This document shows positions 28,982 to 36,464 of a DNA stretch of 36,464 nucleotides, piece after piece. The notes under the pieces were generated by a model. The model did not search any database, was not told the origin of the DNA, and worked only from the letters and a program-made list of their open reading frames with translations. The stretch is taken from positions 1 through 36,464 of IMG/VR virus record IMGVR_UViG_3300042465_004362; one strand, written 5' to 3'. Source of the DNA: a virus. The position numbers and the translations under genes are program-made. The first letter of the stretch is position 1. Each line of letters starts with the position of its first letter.

Positions 28982-31552
28982 ATGGCCACCGAAATGCCCA
29001 TTGAGCAGGACTATGGCCGCTTCATTAGCGGTATGGCCGATGATGAGGTGCCCGTTGCTGATATGTCAGCCGAGTTGCCCGATGAAACTGCTGAGATTGA
29101 GGAGCTTCCTGACGGCTCGGCAGTGGTTCACATGCCAAGCACCAAAGGGCCGCTTGAAGATCCCGACTTTTACGAGAACCTGGCCGATGTTATCGATCCC
29201 CTGGATTTGGATTCGATGGCCATGCGCTACTTGGACCTGCTGAAAAAGGACCAGACGGCACGCGAAGACCGCGATAAGCAGTACGAAGAGGGCATCAAGC
29301 GCACGGGCATGGGCAAGGACGCCCCTGGTGGCGCTACGTTTTTCGGTGCCAGCAAGGTAGTACACCCGGTTATTGCTGAAGCTTGCGTGGATTTTGCCTC
29401 GAGGACCATCAAGGAGCTATTCCCACCTGATGGCCCGGTCAAAACCAAGATCCTTGGCGAGACTGACGAGGAAAAAACCAAGCGTGCAGAGCGCAAACGC
29501 GACTGGATGAACTGGCAGCTAACCGAGCAGATCGAAGAATTCCGCGATGAGCAAGAGCAACTGCTCACGCAACTGCCACTTGGCGGCTCGCAGTACCTGA
29601 AACTGTACTGGGACGACAAAAAACTGCGCCCGGTGGCTGAGTTTTTGCCCATCGACAAGGTCCTAATCCCGTTTGCAGCCACGAATTTTTACACCGCACA
29701 GCGTGCTGCAGAGATTCACGACATCACTGAGTTTGAATTCAACCAACGAATTGACTCAGGCTTGTACCGTGACATCAGTTTGACCCGCGTAACCCTGGAA
29801 CCTGAGCCAACCAGGCCAGAAAAAGCCAACAACAAGATCGAAGGACGTAAAGCAGAGGAAAACATCGACGGTATGCGCCGTGTTTTTCACATTTACACCT
29901 ACCTCGAGCTTGATGACGACACTTATTCCAAGGGTGAGATGGCGCCTTACATCCTGATGGTGGATGAAATCGACCGTGAAGTGGTTGGTTTGTACCGAAA
30001 CTGGGAAGAAGGCGATGAAACCATGGAAAAACTCGACTGGGTGGTCGAGTACAAGTTCATCCCATGGCGCGGTGCCTACGCTATTGGCATGCCCCACCTC
30101 ATTGGTGGCCTGGCAGCAGCACTTACAGGGGCCTTACGGGCGCTTTTAGACTCAGCGCACATCAATAACGCCCCTGCCACGCTCAAACTCAAGGGCGCCA
30201 AGGTCTCAGGCCAGTCAGTGCAGGCCGATGTGACGCAGGTGGTCGAGATTGAAGCTGCGCCAGGCGTGGATGACATCCGCAAGATTGCGATGCCCATGCC
30301 GTTTAACCCCCCAAGCCCCGTGTTATTCGAGCTTTTGGGCTTCTTAGACAAGGCTGCCAAGGGTGTAGTGACCACCGCCGAGGAAAAGATCGCTGACATC
30401 AATTCCCAGGCCCCTGTGGGCACCACGCAGGCGTTGATTGAGCAGGGTGCCGCCGTGTTTTCGGCCATTCACGCTCGATTGCACAAGTCACAGGGCCGCG
30501 TGCTGAAGATTTTGCAGCGCCTTAACCGCTGGTACATCGAAGACATGCGCCGCGGTGAGGATGTGGTCGATCTGGAGGTCCAACCCGGCGATTTTGAGCG
30601 CATGGGTGATGTGGTGCCCGTCTCAGACCCCAATATCTTCTCTGAAACTCAGCGCATGGCGCAGATTCAGGCGGTTTTGGCACGATCGGACAAGTCACCC
30701 GACTTGTATGACCGCCGTGCGGTTGAAGAGCGCCTGCTCAAGCAGCTAAAGATCCCTGGCATCAATGAATTGCTCAAGGGCACCCCGGTTCCCGAGGAGC
30801 GCCCAGCATCTGATGAGAATGTGGCCATGGCACTGGGCCAGAATGCCTACGCTTACCCGCACCAGGACCAGTTATCGCACATCCAAACGCACCTGGACTT
30901 CGCGCTTAACCCTGCTTTTGGTGGCAATCCCATCATGGCATCGTTCTACCTGCCGCGGGTGCTCGAGCACATCAAGCAGCACATGGTCTTATGGTACTTA
31001 GGTCGCATGAATGGCTATGTGAACAAGGCCCGTGGCAAGCCCATGGCAGAGAGCGATTACGAGAACAAGATGCTGACCTCGGAAATCGACAAGACCTTTG
31101 CTATTGCATCGCAACATGTCATGCAAGACACCAACGCAGCCTTCCAGCAAATGGTGCCCAAGCTGCAGCAACTCATGCAAGCCATGCAGCAACTTACGCC
31201 CCAGCCGCAACTGCCACCTGAAGCGCAAGTGCTTAAGGAAACCAGCCTGGCAGAGACCCAGCGCCGCGCACAGCGCGATCAGGCTGAGATGCAACTCAAA
31301 GGTGCCGACATGCAGCAACGTGGCCAGATTGACATGGCACGACTGCAAGGCGATCAACAACGCGCAGCCGAGCGTGATCAGTTGGATGTGGCGCTTAACG
31401 CTACAAACAACCTCACCAAGGAGCGCATAGCAACTGCACAACTCACCCAGAAGGATGAGCAATTGCAGGCAGAGCAGTACGAGACTGCTATCCGGCTTCA
31501 AAACGAAGCACAACGCAACTTAGGAGCTAATCGTGGCCCAACCATCCAGTAA
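28982..31552 (+). CDS. Portal (head-tail connector) protein
   Basis: 856 residues from the ATG with GAGGA upstream; the 19-codon upstream extension is rejected. After an acidic start, the core shows GGATFFGASKVVHPVIAEAC, LPLGGSQYLKLYWDDKKL, PWRGAYAIGMPHLIGGLAAA and a Pro-rich hinge before the C-terminal helices. I recognise this as the large portal type of uncultured podovirus-like phages. The last 120 residues are Gln-rich coiled coil (QQLTPQPQLPPEAQ, then many Gln/Arg). It forms the ring through which DNA enters the head. Placement after terL supports the call. Confidence 0.85.
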   Translation: MATEMPIEQDYGRFISGMADDEVPVADMSAELPDETAEIEELPDGSAVVHMPSTKGPLEDPDFYENLADVIDPLDLDSMAMRYLDLLKKDQTAREDRDKQYEEGIKRTGMGKDAPGGATFFGASKVVHPVIAEACVDFASRTIKELFPPDGPVKTKILGETDEEKTKRAERKRDWMNWQLTEQIEEFRDEQEQLLTQLPLGGSQYLKLYWDDKKLRPVAEFLPIDKVLIPFAATNFYTAQRAAEIHDITEFEFNQRIDSGLYRDISLTRVTLEPEPTRPEKANNKIEGRKAEENIDGMRRVFHIYTYLELDDDTYSKGEMAPYILMVDEIDREVVGLYRNWEEGDETMEKLDWVVEYKFIPWRGAYAIGMPHLIGGLAAALTGALRALLDSAHINNAPATLKLKGAKVSGQSVQADVTQVVEIEAAPGVDDIRKIAMPMPFNPPSPVLFELLGFLDKAAKGVVTTAEEKIADINSQAPVGTTQALIEQGAAVFSAIHARLHKSQGRVLKILQRLNRWYIEDMRRGEDVVDLEVQPGDFERMGDVVPVSDPNIFSETQRMAQIQAVLARSDKSPDLYDRRAVEERLLKQLKIPGINELLKGTPVPEERPASDENVAMALGQNAYAYPHQDQLSHIQTHLDFALNPAFGGNPIMASFYLPRVLEHIKQHMVLWYLGRMNGYVNKARGKPMAESDYENKMLTSEIDKTFAIASQHVMQDTNAAFQQMVPKLQQLMQAMQQLTPQPQLPPEAQVLKETSLAETQRRAQRDQAEMQLKGADMQQRGQIDMARLQGDQQRAAERDQLDVALNATNNLTKERIATAQLTQKDEQLQAEQYETAIRLQNEAQRNLGANRGPTIQ

Positions 31553-31694
31553 CAACCTGAAAGACCAAGAAGCCGTGCCCTATCACAAGCGCATTGCGAT
31601 GGGTGCAAACCTTGACGGCACCAGCCTGCAATCCAAAGGCCAAACCCAACAACCCAAGACCAAAGGAGGCGCACTGCCGGCTAAGAAAAAGTGA
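31533..31694 (+). CDS. 53-residue basic protein after portal (GTG start)
   Basis: MAQPSSNNLKDQEAVPYHKR, then GANLDGTSLQSK and a Lys-rich end (GGALPAKKK). AGGAG lies six bases before the GTG, inside the portal 3' end. It overlaps the next gene as GTGA. Disordered and basic; possibly a minor head protein. Confidence 0.7.
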   Translation: MAQPSSNNLKDQEAVPYHKRIAMGANLDGTSLQSKGQTQQPKTKGGALPAKKK

Positions 31695-31876
31695 ACCCCA
31701 TAGCGGACCTGGTCCGTGACATCAAGATACGCCAGGCTGAAATAAGCCAGTCCTTGGCAGCAGGCAATGCTGCGAATTGGGAAACGTATCAGCGCACGGT
31801 CGGGATGTATCTGGCGTTTGAACAAACGCTCCAGATGATTGATTCAATTTTGAGAGATGAAGATGAATATGAATGA
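31691..31876 (+). CDS. Small helical protein of the head cluster
   Basis: 61 residues with a GTG start overlapping the previous stop. NPIADLVRDIKIRQAEISQS, NWETYQRTVGMYLAFEQTLQ and an acidic end form a two-helix hairpin. Small proteins of this pattern commonly follow portal genes of this phage type. Function unknown. Confidence 0.75.
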   Translation: MNPIADLVRDIKIRQAEISQSLAAGNAANWETYQRTVGMYLAFEQTLQMIDSILRDEDEYE

Positions 31877-32300
31877 ACCAGTAGCGTCTAACGACGCTGA
31901 GATGGCTTGGGCATTTCCGAGCGTAGATCCTGGTGCAAAACCTCTTGGTGGCCGTGTGATGGTACAGATCCGTCGGTCCAAGAAGAAAACCACCAAGGGC
32001 GGTATTGTGCTGGTCGAAGAGACCAAAGAGACGGAGAAGTGGAACACGCAAGTGGCCAAGGTTATTGAGATTGGACCGCTCGCGTTTTGCCATCGTGACA
32101 CCATGAAACCCTGGCCGGAAGGCTCTTGGTGCGTGGTGGGTGATTACATCCGCGTACCTAAGTGGGGCGGCGATCGCTGGGAAGTCAAAGTACCCGGTGA
32201 GGATCAAAACGAAGATCCAGCGCTTTTCATGATCATCAATGACCATGAAGTCATCGCAAAAATCACGGGTAATCCGCTCGACACGAGGGCATTCCTATGA
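31857..32300 (+). CDS. GroES-like co-chaperonin
   Basis: 147 residues if the first of three in-frame ATGs is used (others at 31863 and 31869). PLGGRVMVQI at 29-38 matches the GroES N-terminal strand, and KTTKGGIVLVE at 44-54 matches the mobile loop that contacts GroEL. WNTQVAKVIEIG follows as the next strand, and FMIINDHEVIAKI at about 124-136 matches the C-terminal strand. It is longer than host GroES (about 97) by an N-terminal extension and an internal insertion. It may adapt host GroEL to fold the capsid protein, as T4 gp31 does. Confidence 0.85.
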   Translation: MKMNMNEPVASNDAEMAWAFPSVDPGAKPLGGRVMVQIRRSKKKTTKGGIVLVEETKETEKWNTQVAKVIEIGPLAFCHRDTMKPWPEGSWCVVGDYIRVPKWGGDRWEVKVPGEDQNEDPALFMIINDHEVIAKITGNPLDTRAFL

Positions 32301-33253
32301 GTACTGAAAATGAAGATCAAGTTACGATCAAGGAGCAAGCGGACGGCTCGGTCACCGTTGACCTTCCTGACTCGATTCAAATTGCGCAGTCGGACGACAC
32401 GCCGCCCGAGAACAAAGCTGAAGGCGATGATGTTCCTGGCGATGATGATCCCCCTAGCGATGACGAACTCGATTCCTTACGGGCTGCCCGGCGCGAGCGT
32501 CGGCGTGCGAAGAAGGATTTAGTCCGCAAGACCCAGGCTGAGAAGGATGAGCGCCTGGCATTGTTGCAGCGCCGCAATCAAGAGTTGGAAGAGCGCCTCT
32601 CAGTCATCGAGCACCGCACGCACGCTAATGACCTGGCCCAGATTGACAAGGCCATGCAAGATGGCGAGCTACGCGTCCGCTATGCCAAGATGAAACTGGC
32701 CGAGGCAGTGCAAGCCCAAGATGGTGAAGCTGCAGCCCAAGCCAATGAGATGCTGCTTGATGAGCGCCAAAAGCTTGAGTCCTTGAAAAACTTCAAGCAA
32801 CGAGCCGTTCAGCCGCAGCAAAAAGCAAACATCCCTGACGCTGGTGTGCAACGCCAGATCGCGGCATGGATGGAGCGCAATTCGTGGTTCGACCCTGAGC
32901 GCAAAGACCTGGATAGCAAGATCGCTAAACAGGTCGATGAGCAATTGCATGCTGAGGGTTGGGACCCAGGAACATCAGACTATTGGCAGGAGATGGATAA
33001 CCGCTTGCGGAAGTACATCCCACACCGATACAATGATGACTATGAGGAAAGTTCCTCTAGGCGAAAACCGAGGAGTCCAGTGACTAGTTCTGGCCGTGAG
33101 AACGCAGCGTCCGCAGGTGGGCGTCAATCCTTTCAGCTTGAGCCTGACCAGGTGAAAGCAATGAAAGATGCTGGGTTTTGGGACGACCCCAAGAAACGAC
33201 TCAGCATGATCAAGCGTTACGCAGCACAAGCACAACAGAGACTGAAAGGGTAA
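32297..33253 (+). CDS. Scaffolding-like protein
   Basis: 318 residues. Acidic N-terminus (DDVPGDDDPPSDDELDSL), then a long charged coiled coil (about 60-175), a Trp-containing central part (WMERNSWFDPERKDLD) and a basic C-terminal helix (KKRLSMIKRYAAQAQQRLKG). Composition, length and place between portal and capsid fit a scaffold that directs prohead assembly through its basic C-terminus. ATGA overlap with the GroES-like gene. No protease is seen nearby. Confidence 0.78.
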   Translation: MSTENEDQVTIKEQADGSVTVDLPDSIQIAQSDDTPPENKAEGDDVPGDDDPPSDDELDSLRAARRERRRAKKDLVRKTQAEKDERLALLQRRNQELEERLSVIEHRTHANDLAQIDKAMQDGELRVRYAKMKLAEAVQAQDGEAAAQANEMLLDERQKLESLKNFKQRAVQPQQKANIPDAGVQRQIAAWMERNSWFDPERKDLDSKIAKQVDEQLHAEGWDPGTSDYWQEMDNRLRKYIPHRYNDDYEESSSRRKPRSPVTSSGRENAASAGGRQSFQLEPDQVKAMKDAGFWDDPKKRLSMIKRYAAQAQQRLKG

Positions 33254-33256
33254 GCC

Positions 33257-33802
33257 ATGGAATCTCGACTCAAAAAATCGATCACTGCAGGTGGCCGTCA
33301 TACTCGCGCAAGCGAAGATCACTCGCGCCTTCCCGCAGAGGACCAGTTCGCTAGTACACAGGACATTGACCAAATGTGGAGTGACGAGTGGACACAAAGC
33401 GCCTTGCCAAAGGTCCCAGACATTCCTGGGTTCCATCTTTGCTGGCTTTCCACCACAAACAGCTACGACACCATTGATAAGCGTATTCGACTTGGGTACA
33501 CGCCTGTGCTTGCAGATGAGCTACCTGGGTATGAGAACTATCGCGTAAAAGCTGGCGAGCATGTGGGTCACATCGCGTGTAACGAGATGTTGCTGTTCAA
33601 GATCCCAATGGATCTCTATCAACGCGTCATGACGCACTTCCATTACCAAAAACCAATGGAAGCAACTCAAGCGATCATGGAGCGTATGGAAGAGCTTCAG
33701 GGTGTTGACAGTTCAGGGCATAGGCTCCTGAAAACGGAAGGCGAAGGTTTTGGCAATGTTGCAAAATCATCCGTTAACCGACCCCCGGTATTCGAGGGTT
33801 AA
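33257..33802 (+). CDS. Hypothetical head-cluster protein
   Basis: 181 residues. Contains MWSDEWTQSALPKVPDIPGF, HLCWLSTTNSYDTIDKRIRL and KAGEHVGHIACNEMLLFKIP. It recurs in this position in related uncultured phages, next to the capsid gene, but I know no function. Soluble alpha-beta, with a helical C-terminal third. Confidence 0.78.
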   Translation: MESRLKKSITAGGRHTRASEDHSRLPAEDQFASTQDIDQMWSDEWTQSALPKVPDIPGFHLCWLSTTNSYDTIDKRIRLGYTPVLADELPGYENYRVKAGEHVGHIACNEMLLFKIPMDLYQRVMTHFHYQKPMEATQAIMERMEELQGVDSSGHRLLKTEGEGFGNVAKSSVNRPPVFEG

Positions 33803-33816
33803 CCTGGAGTTCTAAA

Positions 33817-34431
33817 ATGTCTGCAACCTTAGCACCCTTTGGTTTGCGGCCTGCCTACCACCCCAGCGGTCTTGACCGCGCACAGGGCCTTGCGAATGTC
33901 ATTCAGAGCACCTACGCTCAAAACATTCTCAAGGGTCAGGCTGTAAAACTTGATCCAACAACTGGCTATGTGGTTCGTGCTGCAAGTGGCGATCCCATTT
34001 ATGGCGTCTTTGATGGCGTCGAGTGGACTGACACGACTGGCCGTCGCCGCGTTTCTAACTGCTGGCCCTCTGGTACGTCGTATCAGACTGGTTCGCTGAT
34101 CGCTTACATTTGGACTGATCCTCAAGTGGTTTATGAGATTCAGGCTGAAGGTTCGATTGCGCAAACCGCGCTTGGCCAAGAGTACGACATCACCAACCCG
34201 TACAACCCGACCACGGGTGATCCGACGCTGGTGGGTCTATCTCAAGCCACGATGGGTACAACCGCTGCTAGCGCTAACGCAACCAAGACTTTGCGCGTTA
34301 TCGACCTGGCACCGTATCCGGGCAACGCATGGGGTGATTCGTACACGATCGTTCGTGTGCAAATCGCTGAGTTCCAGTACGCTGGTATTTACGAAGGTGC
34401 GGCGGTTGCATACCCCGTGACCATCGCTTAA
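33817..34431 (+). CDS. Capsid decoration or minor head protein
   Basis: 204 residues: MSATLAPFGLRPAYHPSGLD, then small beta-rich segments (GYVVRAASGDPIYGVFDGVE, GTSYQTGSLIAYIWTDPQVV) and IVRVQIAEFQYAGIYEGA. I know 'FGLRPAYHPSG' from virion proteins preceding capsid genes in marine and freshwater phages. Likely a head surface protein. Good Shine-Dalgarno CTGGAG upstream. Confidence 0.8.
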   Translation: MSATLAPFGLRPAYHPSGLDRAQGLANVIQSTYAQNILKGQAVKLDPTTGYVVRAASGDPIYGVFDGVEWTDTTGRRRVSNCWPSGTSYQTGSLIAYIWTDPQVVYEIQAEGSIAQTALGQEYDITNPYNPTTGDPTLVGLSQATMGTTAASANATKTLRVIDLAPYPGNAWGDSYTIVRVQIAEFQYAGIYEGAAVAYPVTIA

Positions 34432-34445
34432 AGGAGGGCTAGATC

Positions 34446-35363
34446 ATGGCAGCCCCAATGCGCAGTACAGACTTTCGTTCGATTGTTGAGCCAATCCTCA
34501 ACGAGTGTTTCGATGGAGTCTATGATCAGCGTGCCGACGAGTGGTCGCGTGTTTTCCGCGAGCAACAAGGCATTCCCCGTAACTACCACGAAGAGCCTGT
34601 GCTCTACGGTTTTGGCTTGGCACCGTTGCTTCCTGACGGCAGCCCAGTCACTTACCAGCAGGGTGGCGTACTCTTCCTCAAGCGCTATGTGTATGCAGTT
34701 TATGGTTTGGCCTTCGCGCTGACCAAAGTGCTTGTTGAGGATGGCGATCACATCCGTATCGGTTCGGTCTATGCCCGTCACTTGGCACAGTCCCTGGTTG
34801 AAACCAAGGAAACCCTGTGCGCCAACGTGCTGAACAACGCCTTTACTGGCGGTCAGTATGCTGGTGGCGACGGCGTGGCACTTAACAGTGCTTCGCACCC
34901 CATCGTGAATGGCACTTTCAGCAACCTGCTGACCAACGCTGCTGTTCTCAGCCAGACCTCGCTTGAGCAAATGCTCATCCAGATCCGTCAGGCAGTGGAC
35001 AACAACGGCAAGAAGATCCGCCTCGTGCCACGACAGCTTGTCGTTGCTCCTGGCAACATCTTCCAGGCTGAGGTCCTGCTGAAGTCCGTCTTGCGTGCCG
35101 GCCAGGCAAACAATGACATCAACCCAGTCAAATCCATCGGCTTGCTCGATGAAGGCGCTGCGGTCCTGTCACGTTTGACCTCGAGCACTGCATGGTGGGT
35201 CCAGACCGATGCGCCCGAGGGCATGAAGCTCATGATGCGCCGCGGCCTTGAAAAGACCATGGAAGGTGACTTTGAAACCGACACCATGCGCTACAAGGCA
35301 ACTGAGCGTTATGACGTTGGCTTCACTGATCCCCGTGCCATGTACGGTACGCCTGGCGTCTAA
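34446..35363 (+). CDS. Major capsid protein (HK97-like fold)
   Basis: 305 residues. Markers include VLVEDGDHIRIGSVYARHLA (spine-like helix), NSASHPIVNGTFSNLL, LSQTSLEQMLIQIRQAVDNN, RLVPRQLVVAPGNIFQAEVL and a terminal ERYDVGFTDPRAMYGTPG. This order (HPxxNG, helix, G-K-x-I, L-V-V-x-P) is typical of HK97-fold capsid proteins. Followed by a UUCG hairpin, consistent with high expression. No scaffold domain is fused. Confidence 0.88.
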   Translation: MAAPMRSTDFRSIVEPILNECFDGVYDQRADEWSRVFREQQGIPRNYHEEPVLYGFGLAPLLPDGSPVTYQQGGVLFLKRYVYAVYGLAFALTKVLVEDGDHIRIGSVYARHLAQSLVETKETLCANVLNNAFTGGQYAGGDGVALNSASHPIVNGTFSNLLTNAAVLSQTSLEQMLIQIRQAVDNNGKKIRLVPRQLVVAPGNIFQAEVLLKSVLRAGQANNDINPVKSIGLLDEGAAVLSRLTSSTAWWVQTDAPEGMKLMMRRGLEKTMEGDFETDTMRYKATERYDVGFTDPRAMYGTPGV

Positions 35364-35371
35364 GGAAACCA

Positions 35372-35387
35372 GGGGGCTTCGGCCCCC
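35372..35387 (+). terminator. GC hairpin with UUCG loop after the capsid gene
   Basis: GGGGGC-TTCG-GCCCCC begins nine bases after the capsid stop and is followed by GTCTTATAGG rather than a U-run. Likely a stabiliser or partial terminator that raises capsid output relative to the next gene. Confidence 0.6.
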
Positions 35388-35406
35388 GTCTTATAGGAGT
35401 TAAAGC

Positions 35407-36090
35407 ATGACTACGACTCGGTTTCCTAATGGGGTCACCAATGTGGGTGAGCAGTCGCTGTTTGCCGAATTAGGGCAGCCAGCAGCTACGAACTTCCACA
35501 CCTACTTTGAAGACTTCGACTACTACACGGCTGGCGACTGGACTGTCACGGAAACAGACGCAGGTGCAACGCAGGCGCTTACGGATGGTGATGGCGGCTT
35601 ACTGCTCATCACTAACACCGCTGCTGACAATGACCTCGTGTCCTTGCAGAAGAAGGGTGAGTCATTCCGTTTTGCCACTGGCAAGGCTCTGTTCTTTGAG
35701 GCCCGTTTCAAGGTTAGTGATGCCACGCAATCGGATGTTGTCATCGGTCTTCAGATCACTGACACCACCCCGCTTGATGTGTCTGATGGCGTCTTCTTCA
35801 TCAAAGCTGACGGTGCTGCAACAGTCAATTTCCTTGTTGAGAAAAACAACACGGCAACGACTGCAAGCGCTATTGCTACGATGGCAGATGACACCTACAT
35901 CCGTCTTGGGTTTTACTATGACGGCTCGTCAGCAGTGCAGTATTTTGTCAATGGCACCTACACGGGTAGCTCAGTGACAACCAACTTGCCTGATGATGAG
36001 GACATGACAGTCACCATCGCAATCCAGAATGGTGAGGCGGTCGCCAAAACCATGACGGTGGACTACGTTTATGTAGCCAAGGAGCGGTAA
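35407..36090 (+). CDS. LamG/lectin-like head decoration protein
   Basis: 227 residues. After an N-terminal arm (about 1-30) comes a jelly-roll pattern: FHTYFEDFDYYTAGDWTVTE, FRFATGKALFFEARFKVSDA, DGVFFIKADGAATVNFLVEK, YIRLGFYYDGSSAVQYFVNG and MTVDYVYVAKER. This resembles concanavalin-like proteins found after capsid genes in aquatic phages, probably a head surface protein that may bind sugars. Lectin activity is inference. Confidence 0.8.
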   Translation: MTTTRFPNGVTNVGEQSLFAELGQPAATNFHTYFEDFDYYTAGDWTVTETDAGATQALTDGDGGLLLITNTAADNDLVSLQKKGESFRFATGKALFFEARFKVSDATQSDVVIGLQITDTTPLDVSDGVFFIKADGAATVNFLVEKNNTATTASAIATMADDTYIRLGFYYDGSSAVQYFVNGTYTGSSVTTNLPDDEDMTVTIAIQNGEAVAKTMTVDYVYVAKER

Positions 36091-36092
36091 TC

Positions 36093-36464
36093 ATGGGCCA
36101 ATTCAAGCCGATGGTCAAAATGATGACCACTGAGCCTTCAGTCATTCTGAAGCTCAAAAAAGGTGGTCATGTTTCCATGAAGCATGGTGGCAAGTCGGAC
36201 GGCCACAAGATGATGAACGGCGGTGTTATGGCTGGGCTTGCTGAAGGCCCGGCTCCAAGTCGCATGCAGATGGGTCAGGGTACGTTACCTGGCCGCGCAC
36301 CTGCACGTCCATCATTGGCCATGCGTCGCAAGATGGCGCGCCCCATGATGAAGGAAGGTGGCGAGTCCAAAGCCGAACACGCAGCCGAAATGAAGAAGAT
36401 GGCAGGCACTGAAGCTAAGCTCAAAAAGCATGCTTCCATGCCAGCATCGAAGGCTCATAAAGGC
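36093..36464 (+). CDS. Gly-Gly/Met/Lys-rich virion protein, cut by window end
   Basis: At least 124 residues and still open at the edge. It begins MGQFKPMVKMMTTEPSVILK, then LKKGGHVSMKHGGKSDG and MMNGGVMAGLAEGPAPSRMQ, continuing basic and Met-rich with KEGG. The KGGHV...GG pattern echoes motifs in the polyvalent protein and the first virion protein of the window. Common after capsid genes in related phages; function unknown. Confidence 0.78.
   Translation, partial: MGQFKPMVKMMTTEPSVILKLKKGGHVSMKHGGKSDGHKMMNGGVMAGLAEGPAPSRMQMGQGTLPGRAPARPSLAMRRKMARPMMKEGGESKAEHAAEMKKMAGTEAKLKKHASMPASKAHKG

Noticed and set aside
1-36464. Circular or terminally redundant contig ends
   Set aside because: The open frame at the right edge, continued into base 1, gives an implausible sequence that soon stops; no terminal repeat was noticed.
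1-36464. Lysogeny module
   Set aside because: A Cro-like protein exists, but no integrase, excisionase, CI or attachment site was seen within the window.

Overview
The window is most of the genome of a tailed double-stranded DNA bacteriophage. It has a terminase pair, portal, scaffold-like protein, HK97-type major capsid protein, tail or ejection proteins, a T7-gp4-type helicase, RusA resolvase, exonuclease and dozens of tiny overlapping early genes. No tail sheath or tape-measure gene is visible. The large portal followed by a GroES-like protein and Gly-Gly-motif virion proteins resembles uncultured podovirus-like phages from water. Several small early families (EPVAW...YTAP proteins, AAEREACA proteins, the DUF1376 neighbourhood) are ones I associate with phages of Burkholderiales and related Proteobacteria, so a betaproteobacterial host is my inference. 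No integrase, tRNA, CRISPR array, DNA polymerase, RNA polymerase or unambiguous lysis cassette is visible.

Layout. (1) 1-8188, plus strand: four large virion proteins packed end to end; the first is probably cut by the window edge. (2) 8185-15038, minus strand: one long early operon of about 25 small overlapping genes. It includes a recombination block (SSB-like DUF669-type protein, winged-helix protein, PD-(D/E)XK exonuclease) and has a second promoter at about 12.9 kb. (3) 15039-15150: a divergent control region with four related operator half-sites, facing a Cro-like repressor. (4) 15151-21815, plus strand: early and replication operon (Cro-like protein, exported protein, AAEREACA paralogues, DUF1376, helicase, RusA, DUF3310, Ref-type nuclease), ended by a clear intrinsic terminator at 21.88 kb. 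(5) 22014-36464, plus strand: packaging and head genes (TerS, TerL, a giant polyvalent protein, portal, GroES-like, scaffold, capsid, decoration proteins), running off the right edge. One small minus-strand gene sits between the polyvalent and portal genes.

The most striking locus is at 20.26-21.24 kb. An AT-rich free-standing HNH homing endonuclease has inserted after codon 31 of a Ref-type nuclease gene, between its first zinc-binding Cys pair and its His-His motif. The interrupted 5' end remains as a stopped 31-codon fragment. The element supplies a second first-31-codon segment, nearly identical in protein but changed in 25 of 31 codons, which restores the nuclease frame downstream. Other notable signals are a lambda-like divergent switch with an apparently leaderless repressor gene, a recurring promoter and leader cassette, GC hairpins after probable high-output genes, and a long folded RNA ending in a U-tract just after terL.
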